In this document: one piece after another, positions 24,216 to 31,013 of the stretch
Numbering within the stretch: the stretch's first letter is position 1
How the letters are laid out: each line of letters begins with the position of its first letter
Source: a virus
IMG/VR virus record: IMGVR_UViG_3300040809_000996
Location: 1-64,000 of that record
Strand: one strand, 5' to 3'
DNA: 64,000 bases
The notes under the pieces: model-generated
Told to the model about the DNA's origin: nothing
The model's input: the letters and a program-made list of their open reading frames with translations, nothing else
Databases searched by the model: none
Position numbers and translations under genes: made by a program

Positions 24216-25400
24216 ATGGCACAAAAAAGAACAAGAAAACAAGTAAAAGAAAGCGTTAACAAAAAAGTTGCGCCTAAAAAGAAAATAAATGAAAGCCGAG
24301 ATAAATTCCAGCAAATGCTAGAATATCTTGTAAACGAAGATACTGCAAAAGCAGAAGATCTATTCCATGAGATTGTAGTAGAAAAATCAAGACAAATTTA
24401 TGAAAATTTGTTACAAGAAGAGCAAGACGAAGAAGTTGACGAATCAGACGACGAAGAAGTTGATGAATCAGACGACGAAGAAGTTGACGAATCAGACGAC
24501 GAAGAAGTTGATGAATCAGACGACGACGAATTAGACGAATCAAAAGAAGAAGACGACGAAGAAGTCGATGAATCAGACGACGAAGAAGTTGACGAATCAG
24601 ACGACGAAGAAGTTGATGAAAACTTTAATTTAGACGAATTTGAAGTTGAAGGCGAACCAGAAATGGACATGGACATGGGAATGATGGGCGGAGACGCAGG
24701 CGATGACATGGAAATGGACATGGATGACGAAGAAGGCGATATGGATATGGATGCTGACATGGACGGTGACGAACCTGTAACACAAGATGATATTAAAGAT
24801 CTTGAAGCAGAATTAGCCGATCTTAAAGCAGAGTTTGAGCAAATGCTAGCCGGCGAAGAAGGTGAAATGGGCATGGATGACGAAGAAGGCGACATGGATA
24901 TGGGCGACGAAGAAGGCGACATGGATATGGGCGACGAAGAAGGCGACATGGATATGGGCGACGAAGAAGAGGAAATGCCTGAAGAAAATTTTAACTATGA
25001 GTCAAGAAAAAACTTGAGTCAAGCAGAACTTATGCGAGAATATGTTAATAAAGTAGGCGGCGAGCAATATCATCAATATGGCAAAATGGGCGACAATGGT
25101 ACAAATACAAAGTCACCAGTAGCTGGAAAAAATGATATGGGTGGTACTACAGCAAACATATTAAAAGGCGGAACAGAGTCAGGTGTTGAAGCGAATAAAG
25201 GTAATTTACATGGTAACCCAGTAAGTGATCAAAATCCAAAAGACATGAATACAGGTAATGTTAATGTACCAGGAAATAAAAAAGCTCCGGCAATGAAAGC
25301 AAACTCTACAGGACATGGTGCTGAAAGAAAAGGTAAACCAGAGTCATCAGACAAAGGTGCCGGAAGCCCATTAAACGGTGCTCCAAAGAGAGCAAAATAA
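24216..25400 (+). CDS. Acidic, repeat-rich prohead core protein candidate
   Basis: A 394-residue protein between portal and protease genes. The N-terminus is basic; residues 30-70 form a helical block, FQQMLEYLVNEDTAKAEDLF followed by HEIVVEKSRQIYENLL, which looks like a core-protein domain. Residues about 70-135 are seven imperfect copies of the octapeptide DDEEVDES; residues 140-260 are Met/Asp/Glu-rich, with three copies of a nine-residue GDEEGDMDM unit. The C-terminal 120 residues are Gly/Asn/Lys-rich, with YVNKVGGEQYHQYGKMGDNG. Strong acidity, Met-rich helices and location fit an internal prohead core protein that is removed by gp21. The function is inferred; copy number of the repeats may vary between strains. 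Confidence 0.65.
   Translation: MAQKRTRKQVKESVNKKVAPKKKINESRDKFQQMLEYLVNEDTAKAEDLFHEIVVEKSRQIYENLLQEEQDEEVDESDDEEVDESDDEEVDESDDEEVDESDDDELDESKEEDDEEVDESDDEEVDESDDEEVDENFNLDEFEVEGEPEMDMDMGMMGGDAGDDMEMDMDDEEGDMDMDADMDGDEPVTQDDIKDLEAELADLKAEFEQMLAGEEGEMGMDDEEGDMDMGDEEGDMDMGDEEGDMDMGDEEEEMPEENFNYESRKNLSQAELMREYVNKVGGEQYHQYGKMGDNGTNTKSPVAGKNDMGGTTANILKGGTESGVEANKGNLHGNPVSDQNPKDMNTGNVNVPGNKKAPAMKANSTGHGAERKGKPESSDKGAGSPLNGAPKRAK
24426..24620 (+). repeat. In-frame 24-base tandem repeat encoding DDEEVDES
   Basis: About seven copies of a 24-base unit (GACGACGAAGAAGTTGAYGA plus ATCA), with a degenerate spacer near 24520-24560 where the unit becomes DDDELDES and KEEDDEEVDES. Copies differ mainly by GAC/GAT in one codon. 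It lies wholly inside the core protein gene. Confidence 0.9.
24876..24970 (+). repeat. In-frame 27-base tandem repeat encoding GDEEGDMDM
   Basis: Three nearly identical 27-base units followed by a partial unit, with unit core GGCGACGAAGAAGGCGACAT. The repeats are preceded by a diverged copy (MDDEEGDMDM). Near-identity suggests recent expansion by slippage. Confidence 0.85.
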
Positions 25401-25413
25401 TAAGGACTTATAG

Positions 25414-26037
25414 ATGAATTTACTACGAGAGCATTTGACCTTTGACCAAGCAGGAGTTATCGTTGAGAATGCCAACGAAGGGAAAGACTTGTTTATGAAA
25501 GGAATTTGTATACAAGGCGGAGTACGCAACGCAAACCAGCGTGTTTATCCTGTAAATGAAATTGGCAGGGCTGTCAAAACTCTCAGCGAGCAGATACAAG
25601 GTGGATATAGTGTTCTCGGTGAAGTAGATCATCCAGAAGGCCTCACAGTCAATTTGGATCGTGTTAGTCACATGATAACTGAAATGTGGATGGACGGTCC
25701 AAATGGCTACGGAAAAATGAAAATCCTTCCAACGCCTATGGGACAATTAGTAAGAACAATGCTAGAAAGCGGAGTTAAGCTAGGAGTTTCAAGTAGAGGG
25801 TCAGGAAATGTATCAGAAGACGGAAGCGGAAATGTAAGTGATTTTGAAATTATTACAGTAGATGTTGTAGCACAACCTAGCGCACCTGGTGCGTATCCGA
25901 CTCCTATATACGAACATTTAATGAATACAAGAGGTGGATATAAGGCATATGAATTAGCACAGGCAACTAAAGAAGATAAAAAGGCACAAAAGTACTTAAA
26001 AGAATCATTGATCAATATGATCAATCGACTCCAATAA
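25414..26037 (+). CDS. gp21: Prohead core protease gp21
   Basis: gp21 is the serine protease that matures the prohead by cutting the core and capsid proteins. The catalytic His is in GEVDHPEG (near residue 73) and the Ser in the GVSSRGSGNVS block (near 126). The domain begins FMKGICIQGGVRNANQRVYP, the typical N-terminal strand of the prohead protease fold. At 207 residues it matches T4 gp21 (212). AAGGAC lies before the ATG. The gene sits between the acidic core protein and the gp22 scaffold, the canonical position. The assignment is secure. Confidence 0.95.
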   Translation: MNLLREHLTFDQAGVIVENANEGKDLFMKGICIQGGVRNANQRVYPVNEIGRAVKTLSEQIQGGYSVLGEVDHPEGLTVNLDRVSHMITEMWMDGPNGYGKMKILPTPMGQLVRTMLESGVKLGVSSRGSGNVSEDGSGNVSDFEIITVDVVAQPSAPGAYPTPIYEHLMNTRGGYKAYELAQATKEDKKAQKYLKESLINMINRLQ

Positions 26038-26050
26038 TAGGAGAATAATA

Positions 26051-27145
26051 ATGTTGGATGCACTAAAAACACTTTTTGAGAACAACGTAGTTTCAGAAGA
26101 TGTGCGCCAGGAAATTGAAGAAGCATGGAACGCAAAGGTGAAAGAAAATCGCCTAAGTGTTACTGCTGAACTTCGTGAGGAATTTGCTCAAAAATACGAG
26201 CACGATAAAGGCTTAATGGTAGAAGCTGTAGATAGAATGGTAAGCGAAAAACTAGAAGCTGAAATGGCTGAACTAGTTGAAGATCGCAAGCAACTTATTG
26301 AAGCAAAAACCAAATATACTAGAGCTATGAAAGAAAATGCCTCTGTAATGAAGCATTTTGTAACACAAAGTTTAGTAAAAGAAGTTAGAGAATTACACGA
26401 AGATCAAAAAACAATGGCGGACAAATTTAGAATGTTAGAAGATTTTATTATCGAAAGTCTAGCATCAGAAATTAAAGAGTTCCAAATTGATAAGAAAGAT
26501 TTAGCTGAAACTAAAGTAAGACTTGTTAGAGAAGCTAAAGGACATTTCAAGAAGATTAAAACAAAGTTTGTAGAAACAAGTGCAAACAAAGTATCTACAT
26601 TAGTTGATAAAGTTCTTAATAAAGAAATTCATCAATTAAAAGAAGATATTCACACTGCACGAAAAAATGACTTTGGTAGACGATTGTTTGAAGCATTTGC
26701 AGCTGAGTATGGCAATAGCTATCTCAATGAAAAATCTGAAACATCTAAACTATTAAAAGTTGTTGATATTAAAAACAAGCAATTAATAGAAGCCAAGAAA
26801 ATTCTTGAGCAAGCTAAAATTGCTACACAGAAAAAGCAAAAAGAAGTAAAAAGTCTAAATGAATCTATTAACAGGAATAAAATTATTTCTGGATTAGTAG
26901 AACCTTTAAATAAAGCACAAAAAGAGCTTATGCTTGATTTATTAGAAAGTGTACAAACAGATAGACTACAAAATTCTTTTGAAAGATATTTACCAACCGT
27001 AATTGACGGTAAAAAACCAGAGCAAAAAAAGGCAATTATAACAGAAGGCAAAGAAGTAACAGGCAATAAAATACAAAAACAAGATATGACAACTGGTGCA
27101 AGGGATAATGTCATTGACATTCGTAGACTTGCAGGACTTAATTAA
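26051..27145 (+). CDS. gp22: Prohead scaffold core protein gp22
   Basis: gp22 is the main internal scaffold on which gp23 assembles; gp21 later degrades it. This 364-residue protein is almost wholly alpha-helical and charged, with the conserved start LKTLFENNVVSEDVRQEIEE and a long coiled coil from about residue 30 to 280. It ends in MTTGARDNVIDIRRLAGLN, a tail typical of this family. T4 gp22 is 269 residues, so this is an enlarged form. TAGGAG precedes the start. It lies 13 bases before gp23, consistent with co-transcription. The assignment is secure. Confidence 0.92.
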   Translation: MLDALKTLFENNVVSEDVRQEIEEAWNAKVKENRLSVTAELREEFAQKYEHDKGLMVEAVDRMVSEKLEAEMAELVEDRKQLIEAKTKYTRAMKENASVMKHFVTQSLVKEVRELHEDQKTMADKFRMLEDFIIESLASEIKEFQIDKKDLAETKVRLVREAKGHFKKIKTKFVETSANKVSTLVDKVLNKEIHQLKEDIHTARKNDFGRRLFEAFAAEYGNSYLNEKSETSKLLKVVDIKNKQLIEAKKILEQAKIATQKKQKEVKSLNESINRNKIISGLVEPLNKAQKELMLDLLESVQTDRLQNSFERYLPTVIDGKKPEQKKAIITEGKEVTGNKIQKQDMTTGARDNVIDIRRLAGLN

Positions 27146-27158
27146 GGAGAAATAAGAG

Positions 27159-28340
27159 ATGTCAGAATTATTAGAGAGTCGCTGGCAGGATACTAGAGCT
27201 GCACTTCTAGAAGGCCTACAAGGCACGAAAAAAAGCGTCATGGCAACGACTTTGGAAAATACAAGAAAGTATTTGGTTGAAAGTGCAACCGCTGGAAGTA
27301 CAGCAGCAGGTAATATTGCTACCCTAAACAGAGTAATTTTACCAGTTATTAGAAGAGTAATGCCAACCGTTATAGCTAACGAAATTGTTGGTGTTCAACC
27401 AATGACAGGTCCAGTAGGACAAATCCATACATTGCGTGTACGCTACAGTGAGTCAATGTCCACAAGCGGCGGAACTGATGTAACTGCCGGAGAAGAAGCA
27501 TTGTCACCATTTAAGATTGCTGAAGCTTATTCAGGTAACGGTAGCAATCCTGGAAAGCCAGATGCAACAGCTAACCTAGAAGGTCAAGCTGGCAGAAAAA
27601 TGTCAATTCAAATCTTGAAGCAAACTGTTGAAGCTAAAACACGAAAGCTCAGCGCTCGCTGGACTTTTGAAGCTGCACAAGATGCTCAAGCTATGCACGG
27701 AATTGATGTAGAAGCTGAAATTATGGCTGCATTAGCTCAAGAAATTACTGCTGAAATTGATCAAGAAGTATTAGCTAGTTTAAGAACTTTAGCCGGTACA
27801 TCAGGTTTATCATATGATCAAACAAACATTTCAGGTACTGCAACTTTTGTAGGCGATGAGCATGCTGCATTGGCAGTATTGATTAACAGAGCAGCAAATA
27901 TTATTGCTCAAAGAACAAGAAGAGGCGCTGCTAACTGGGCAGTTGTTTCTCCTTTTGCTTTGACTGTACTACAAAGTGCTACAACAAGCGCATTTGCTAG
28001 AACAACAGAAGGCACATTTGAAGCTCCAACAAATACAAAATTTGTTGGTACATTAAATAATGCTATGAAAGTATATGTAGACACATATGCTGGAGATTCA
28101 ACAGACGTTCTTATTGGATACAAAGGTTCAAGCGAGAGCGATGCTGCTGCATTCTACTGCCCATACATTCCATTGATGAGCAGCGGAACAGTACTTGATC
28201 CGGCTACATTCGAGCCAGTAGTTAGCTTTATGACAAGATATGGATATGTAGAATTAACAAATACAGCTTCATCTCTTGGTAATGCTGCTGATTACTTGAA
28301 TAAAGTAGCAATGGATTCAACCAAGGTATTCTTTAGCTAA
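27159..28340 (+). CDS. gp23: Major capsid protein gp23
   Basis: gp23 builds the hexamers of the head shell. The protein begins MSELLESRWQDTRAALLEGL and has the conserved NRVILPVIRRVMPTVIANEI and VGVQPMTGPVGQIHTLRVRY blocks near residues 65-105, with RKLSARWTFEAAQDAQAMHG near 165. It is 393 residues, clearly shorter than T4 gp23 (521), so surface insertions of the HK97-type fold are missing. A likely gp21 cut (consensus L/I-x-E) is YLVE before SATAG, after residue 41, leaving a mature protein of about 352 residues. A strong terminator follows, fitting the need for heavy, discrete expression. Confidence 0.95.
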   Translation: MSELLESRWQDTRAALLEGLQGTKKSVMATTLENTRKYLVESATAGSTAAGNIATLNRVILPVIRRVMPTVIANEIVGVQPMTGPVGQIHTLRVRYSESMSTSGGTDVTAGEEALSPFKIAEAYSGNGSNPGKPDATANLEGQAGRKMSIQILKQTVEAKTRKLSARWTFEAAQDAQAMHGIDVEAEIMAALAQEITAEIDQEVLASLRTLAGTSGLSYDQTNISGTATFVGDEHAALAVLINRAANIIAQRTRRGAANWAVVSPFALTVLQSATTSAFARTTEGTFEAPTNTKFVGTLNNAMKVYVDTYAGDSTDVLIGYKGSSESDAAAFYCPYIPLMSSGTVLDPATFEPVVSFMTRYGYVELTNTASSLGNAADYLNKVAMDSTKVFFS

Positions 28341-28370
28341 GATTATTATCTAACTCAGATACTAAAACTA

Positions 28371-28408
28371 AAAAGCTCTATAAATATTTTTATAGAGCTT
28401 TTTTTTTG
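28371..28408 (+). terminator. Rho-independent terminator after gp23
   Basis: GCTCTATAAA (28375-28384) pairs with TTTATAGAGC (28389-28398) around a TATT loop. Flanking A4 and T tracts extend the stem to 14 pairs, and a T run continues to about 28408. It directly follows the highly expressed capsid gene. The stem also contains a perfect late-promoter octamer. Confidence 0.88.
28379..28386 (+). promoter_or_regulatory. Late promoter embedded in the gp23 terminator
   Basis: TATAAATA is formed by the 5' arm and loop of the terminator hairpin, 33 bases before the iscU ATG. It would restart transcription for iscU just where gp23 transcription ends. Confidence 0.55.
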
Positions 28409-28419
28409 GAGAAAAAACC

Positions 28420-28806
28420 ATGGCATATAATGATGCAGTATTAGAACATTACAACAATCCTAAAAACGTAGGCAGTTTAGACAAATCAGCAGCAGATGTT
28501 GGTACAGGGTTAGTTGGTGCACCGGAATGCGGTGACGTTATGAAATTACAAATTCGTGTAGAAGATGAACGTATTGTTGATGCAAAATTTAAGACATTTG
28601 GTTGTGGATCAGCTATTGCAAGCAGTAGTTTAGCAACAGAATGGGTAAAGGGCAAGACAATAAACGAAGCTTTTGAAATAAAAAATACAGAAATAGTAGA
28701 AGAACTAGCACTTCCTCCAGTAAAAATCCATTGTTCAGTTTTAGCAGAAGATGCAATTAAAGCAGCAATAAAAGATTACAGGAGTAAACAATGCACAAAA
28801 AATTAG
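28420..28806 (+). CDS. iscU: Iron-sulfur cluster assembly scaffold protein IscU
   Basis: IscU receives sulfur from IscS and iron, builds a [2Fe-2S] cluster and passes it on with help from HscA/HscB. The 128 residues equal the usual IscU length. All functional residues are present: Cys37 in APECGDVMK with Asp39 beside it, Cys62 in FGCGSAIASSS, and His104-Cys105 in the ALPPVKIHCSVLAEDAI block, which includes the LPPVK motif that the chaperone HscA recognises. It lies between the capsid gene and virion genes, behind its own late promoter and a GGAG ribosome site. Nothing suggests decay. It is a host-derived auxiliary gene, probably supporting Fe-S enzymes late in infection. Confidence 0.95.
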   Translation: MAYNDAVLEHYNNPKNVGSLDKSAADVGTGLVGAPECGDVMKLQIRVEDERIVDAKFKTFGCGSAIASSSLATEWVKGKTINEAFEIKNTEIVEELALPPVKIHCSVLAEDAIKAAIKDYRSKQCTKN

Positions 28807-28919
28807 AAACCCAAGACGAAAATGAACAAATAGGTTTAACTAGCTATCGCTTTAAAGATCTCCCAAATTGGGCTAAGAAAGCATGGTTAGAACAAAAACA
28901 AAACAAGCATAAAACTTGA
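28791..28919 (+). CDS. Small 42-residue protein after iscU
   Basis: A short frame whose ATG lies 16 bases inside the end of iscU, with GGAG seven bases upstream. It encodes MHKKLETQDENEQIGLTSYR, then FKDLPNWAKKAWLEQKQNKH and two more residues. It is charged, probably helical, and has a Trp-rich centre. The overlap and good ribosome site suggest translation coupled to iscU. I do not recognise it. It could be an IscU partner or simply a small late phage protein; the stop codon overlaps the next late promoter. Confidence 0.6.
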   Translation: MHKKLETQDENEQIGLTSYRFKDLPNWAKKAWLEQKQNKHKT

Positions 28920-28925
28920 TAAATA
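28918..28925 (+). promoter_or_regulatory. T4-type late promoter (GATAAATA-C)
   Basis: GATAAATA followed by C overlaps the stop of the 42-residue gene. It would start a transcript with an approximately 85-base GC-rich leader before the ATG at 29018. Confidence 0.65.
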
Positions 28926-29000
28926 CTTTGTGCGATAGTGTGCCACAATGGTGGACTTATGCTGACCCACAGCGTACCGGATAGAACCCGGATCGGACTT
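28926..29000 (+). other. GC-rich structured leader of the 29018 gene
   Basis: The 5' untranslated part of this gene is about 50% GC by hand count. It holds three small hairpins: CCAC/GTGG (28943-28954), ATGCTG/CAGCGT with one wobble pair (28959-28975), and CCGG/CCGG (28977-28991). They end just before the TAAGGAG ribosome site. Possibly an mRNA-stabilising leader. Confidence 0.4.
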
Positions 29001-29017
29001 CTAATAAGGAGAAAAAA

Positions 29018-29467
29018 ATGGGAAGACCAGTAAACAAAAAGTATTTTGGAACACCTACTGCAGCAGGTAAAGAAATCAAAGTTGATTTCTGGGGAACAGC
29101 AAGTGTTGTACAAGGATACATTGTAAAGCAATTAGGCAGCAAAAAATTTAGAGTAGCAGCTCTTGGAACAGGTGGAACACCAACTTACGATAGATTTCTT
29201 ACTTGGGGTAAATTACCTGCAGCTCTAACTGGTACTGAAATGTCAATATCAGTAAAAGCAGACGACGGCGAAACATATAATTGTAAAAAAATTGCTGGAC
29301 GTAAAATGACAGTAGTTGCTCCAACAGCTACAGGGGCAAATGCTTATGACGGAAAATCAATTCCATGGAACTTCTCAACAGCTCTAGATGATGGTGCTGT
29401 AGAAGTAGAAGAAGCAGGCGATGATGATGCTGGAACAAATGCTACTGATTTCGTTGAAGATGTATAA
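29018..29467 (+). CDS. Virion structural protein, MGRPxNKKYFG type
   Basis: A 149-residue protein beginning MGRPVNKKYFGTPTAAGKEI. I recall proteins with this start in the structural regions of marine T4-like phages, without a defined role. The body is beta-rich, with repeated Gly and Thr (VAALGTGGTPTYDRFLTWGK), and the C-terminus is strongly acidic (EVEEAGDDDAGTNATDF). A strong AAGGAG ribosome site, its own late promoter, a structured leader and a terminator-like hairpin right after the gene suggest a highly expressed, monocistronic virion protein, such as a head-decoration or tail component. That role is inferred. Confidence 0.6.
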   Translation: MGRPVNKKYFGTPTAAGKEIKVDFWGTASVVQGYIVKQLGSKKFRVAALGTGGTPTYDRFLTWGKLPAALTGTEMSISVKADDGETYNCKKIAGRKMTVVAPTATGANAYDGKSIPWNFSTALDDGAVEVEEAGDDDAGTNATDFVEDV

Positions 29468-29475
29468 TAGGTAAA

Positions 29476-29504
29476 ATGTAGGCACCTTGTGCCTACATAT
29501 TTTG
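29476..29504 (+). terminator. Hairpin, probable terminator or attenuator after the 29018 gene
   Basis: ATGTAGGCAC (29476-29485) pairs perfectly with GTGCCTACAT (29489-29498) across a CTT loop, followed by a short T-rich stretch. The T run is weak, so it may only partly stop transcription into the next gene, whose ATG is at 29514. Confidence 0.65.
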
Positions 29505-29513
29505 GAATAAAAT

Positions 29514-30560
29514 ATGTCAAAAGTTTTAAGTGTAGAAAACGGAAATTATATTGTTAAAGTTGAATCTGGTAAAAATATCATCCTTGATACAAGTCGAGGA
29601 GAAATTGATTCAAATGGCGATTTAGTTGGTGAAGTAATCGTCAACGGTGGTTTATTGGTCAAAGGAACAACTACAACCGTAAATTCACAAAATCTAAATG
29701 TCTATGATAATATAGTTGTTATTAACAAATATGAAAACCCTTCTGGTATTGACGGTATAATAGATAATTCAAATAGAGCCGGTATTGAAATAGATAGAGG
29801 TGATTGGTCTAGGGTTAGGATGGTGTTCGACGAATCAATTGCTTGGACCAATGGCGAAGGCACTAGCACACGAGGAACATTTACATTTGAAGATGACGAT
29901 TTTATTGGTCCTATACCTATATATATCGGCGGAGTTAAAACACCTGGTAAATTTTTTATAGATGCAAGTGATGCTATAACAACAGAATTAATCCCGGATT
30001 ATAAAAAGAAAGTATTAAATTATAGTGGAAATAATCTAGTAGAGATAAACAATAATGTTATAAAAGATTATCTCCATATTCCAAATATGGAGGCTGTAGC
30101 AGATTATGTTGAATACGCCTTTACAAACATAGGAACTGGTGCAGTAATAGAAGCATATGATACAAAAGTACAAGCTCATGATTTTGACATTGATAGCACT
30201 CCTAGTAGAGTTGATCATTTTATAGACGGAAATATTGTTTTTACAGTATACAGTTCAACAATTGATACTCAAGGTTTGACATTAGATGGACCTTCTATTA
30301 GGCCAAAAACGAATGGTAATAATTTAACTTTAAGAGCTCCAGGACAATCCCAAGTTCAGATTGACGATGTATTAGAACTTACAACCACTCCGCATGCAGA
30401 TGATCCAAAGATTGATCCTGAAGCTCCGTCAGATGGCATAAGAATTTACAGTAAATCCAGTAATAATGGTGGAACTGGTTTGTATTTTATAAACGATAAT
30501 GAAATACAAGACGAATTTATAAGTAGGAACAGATCAATAGTTTATAGTTTGATCTTTTAA
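29514..30560 (+). CDS. Virion or fibre-associated structural protein
   Basis: A 348-residue beta-rich protein. Its N-terminal half contains GEVIVNGGLLVKGTTTTVNS followed by QNLNVYDNIVVINKYENPSG, a pattern common at the base of marine phage fibre proteins, where stacked strands form a trimeric stem. The C-terminus, GIRIYSKSSNNGGTGLYFIN, resembles fibre tip or linker segments. It lies directly downstream of a hairpin and is followed nine bases later by another small structural gene. No enzymatic motif is visible. A tail-fibre or neck-fibre component is inferred from style and context only. Confidence 0.6.
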   Translation: MSKVLSVENGNYIVKVESGKNIILDTSRGEIDSNGDLVGEVIVNGGLLVKGTTTTVNSQNLNVYDNIVVINKYENPSGIDGIIDNSNRAGIEIDRGDWSRVRMVFDESIAWTNGEGTSTRGTFTFEDDDFIGPIPIYIGGVKTPGKFFIDASDAITTELIPDYKKKVLNYSGNNLVEINNNVIKDYLHIPNMEAVADYVEYAFTNIGTGAVIEAYDTKVQAHDFDIDSTPSRVDHFIDGNIVFTVYSSTIDTQGLTLDGPSIRPKTNGNNLTLRAPGQSQVQIDDVLELTTTPHADDPKIDPEAPSDGIRIYSKSSNNGGTGLYFINDNEIQDEFISRNRSIVYSLIF

Positions 30561-30569
30561 GGAAAAAAT

Positions 30570-31013
30570 ATGGCAATAAAAAGTGTAAGATTACAAAATA
30601 CTAATTTAACATTACTACAACCACCGTCAACTGAACTAACGGATCCGGTTACTGGAACAAATTATACTCAAAATAAAACATATGCTGTAACAAATATAAT
30701 TGTCTGTAATAATAATGAATTTAATTCAGCTACTTTTGATATGCATTTAGTTCCGTTTGGCGATCCAGTTTCAAATGGACAATTAGGTAACACTGGTACG
30801 AGAGTAATCAATCAACTAACTCTTGTTGCAGAAGAAACTTTTACATTTGATACTGAAAAAATTATTTTAGGACCAGGCGATAGTATTGTTTTCTTTGCCG
30901 GACCATCAGTAGAAACTTTTACAGAAGTAAGCGGTACACCAGAAAATCCAATTTACGGTGATACACTAAATTTAACAGATTTGACTGCATTTATAAGTTA
31001 TTTGGAAATATAA
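30570..31013 (+). CDS. Small beta-sandwich virion protein
   Basis: A 147-residue protein starting MAIKSVRLQNTNLTLLQPPS, with AAGGA ahead of the ATG. The centre, YAVTNIIVCNNNEFNSATFD, and the late GDSIVFFAGPSVETF resemble the pattern of two other small proteins at 47581 and 61889: a T/N-rich strand pair, then an I-L-x-P-G-D/S-like turn. These may be small fibre-anchoring or fibre-capping beta domains used beside the giant fibre genes. The stop overlaps the next start (TAATG). The function is unknown. Confidence 0.55.
   Translation: MAIKSVRLQNTNLTLLQPPSTELTDPVTGTNYTQNKTYAVTNIIVCNNNEFNSATFDMHLVPFGDPVSNGQLGNTGTRVINQLTLVAEETFTFDTEKIILGPGDSIVFFAGPSVETFTEVSGTPENPIYGDTLNLTDLTAFISYLEI

Noticed and set aside
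24398-24949. 183-codon minus-strand frame rich in Ser/Pro/Ile opposite the core protein
   Set aside because: It is the complement of the GAC/GAA repeats, has low-complexity composition, no ribosome site, and runs antisense to a clear head gene.
24426-24970. CRISPR array
   Set aside because: The repeats are contiguous, in frame and have no unique spacers; they encode acidic peptides.
25423-26135. Two minus-strand frames of 107 and 142 codons over gp21
   Set aside because: Both are antisense to the protease gene, with no start signals and a Cys/Ser-rich composition typical of chance frames.
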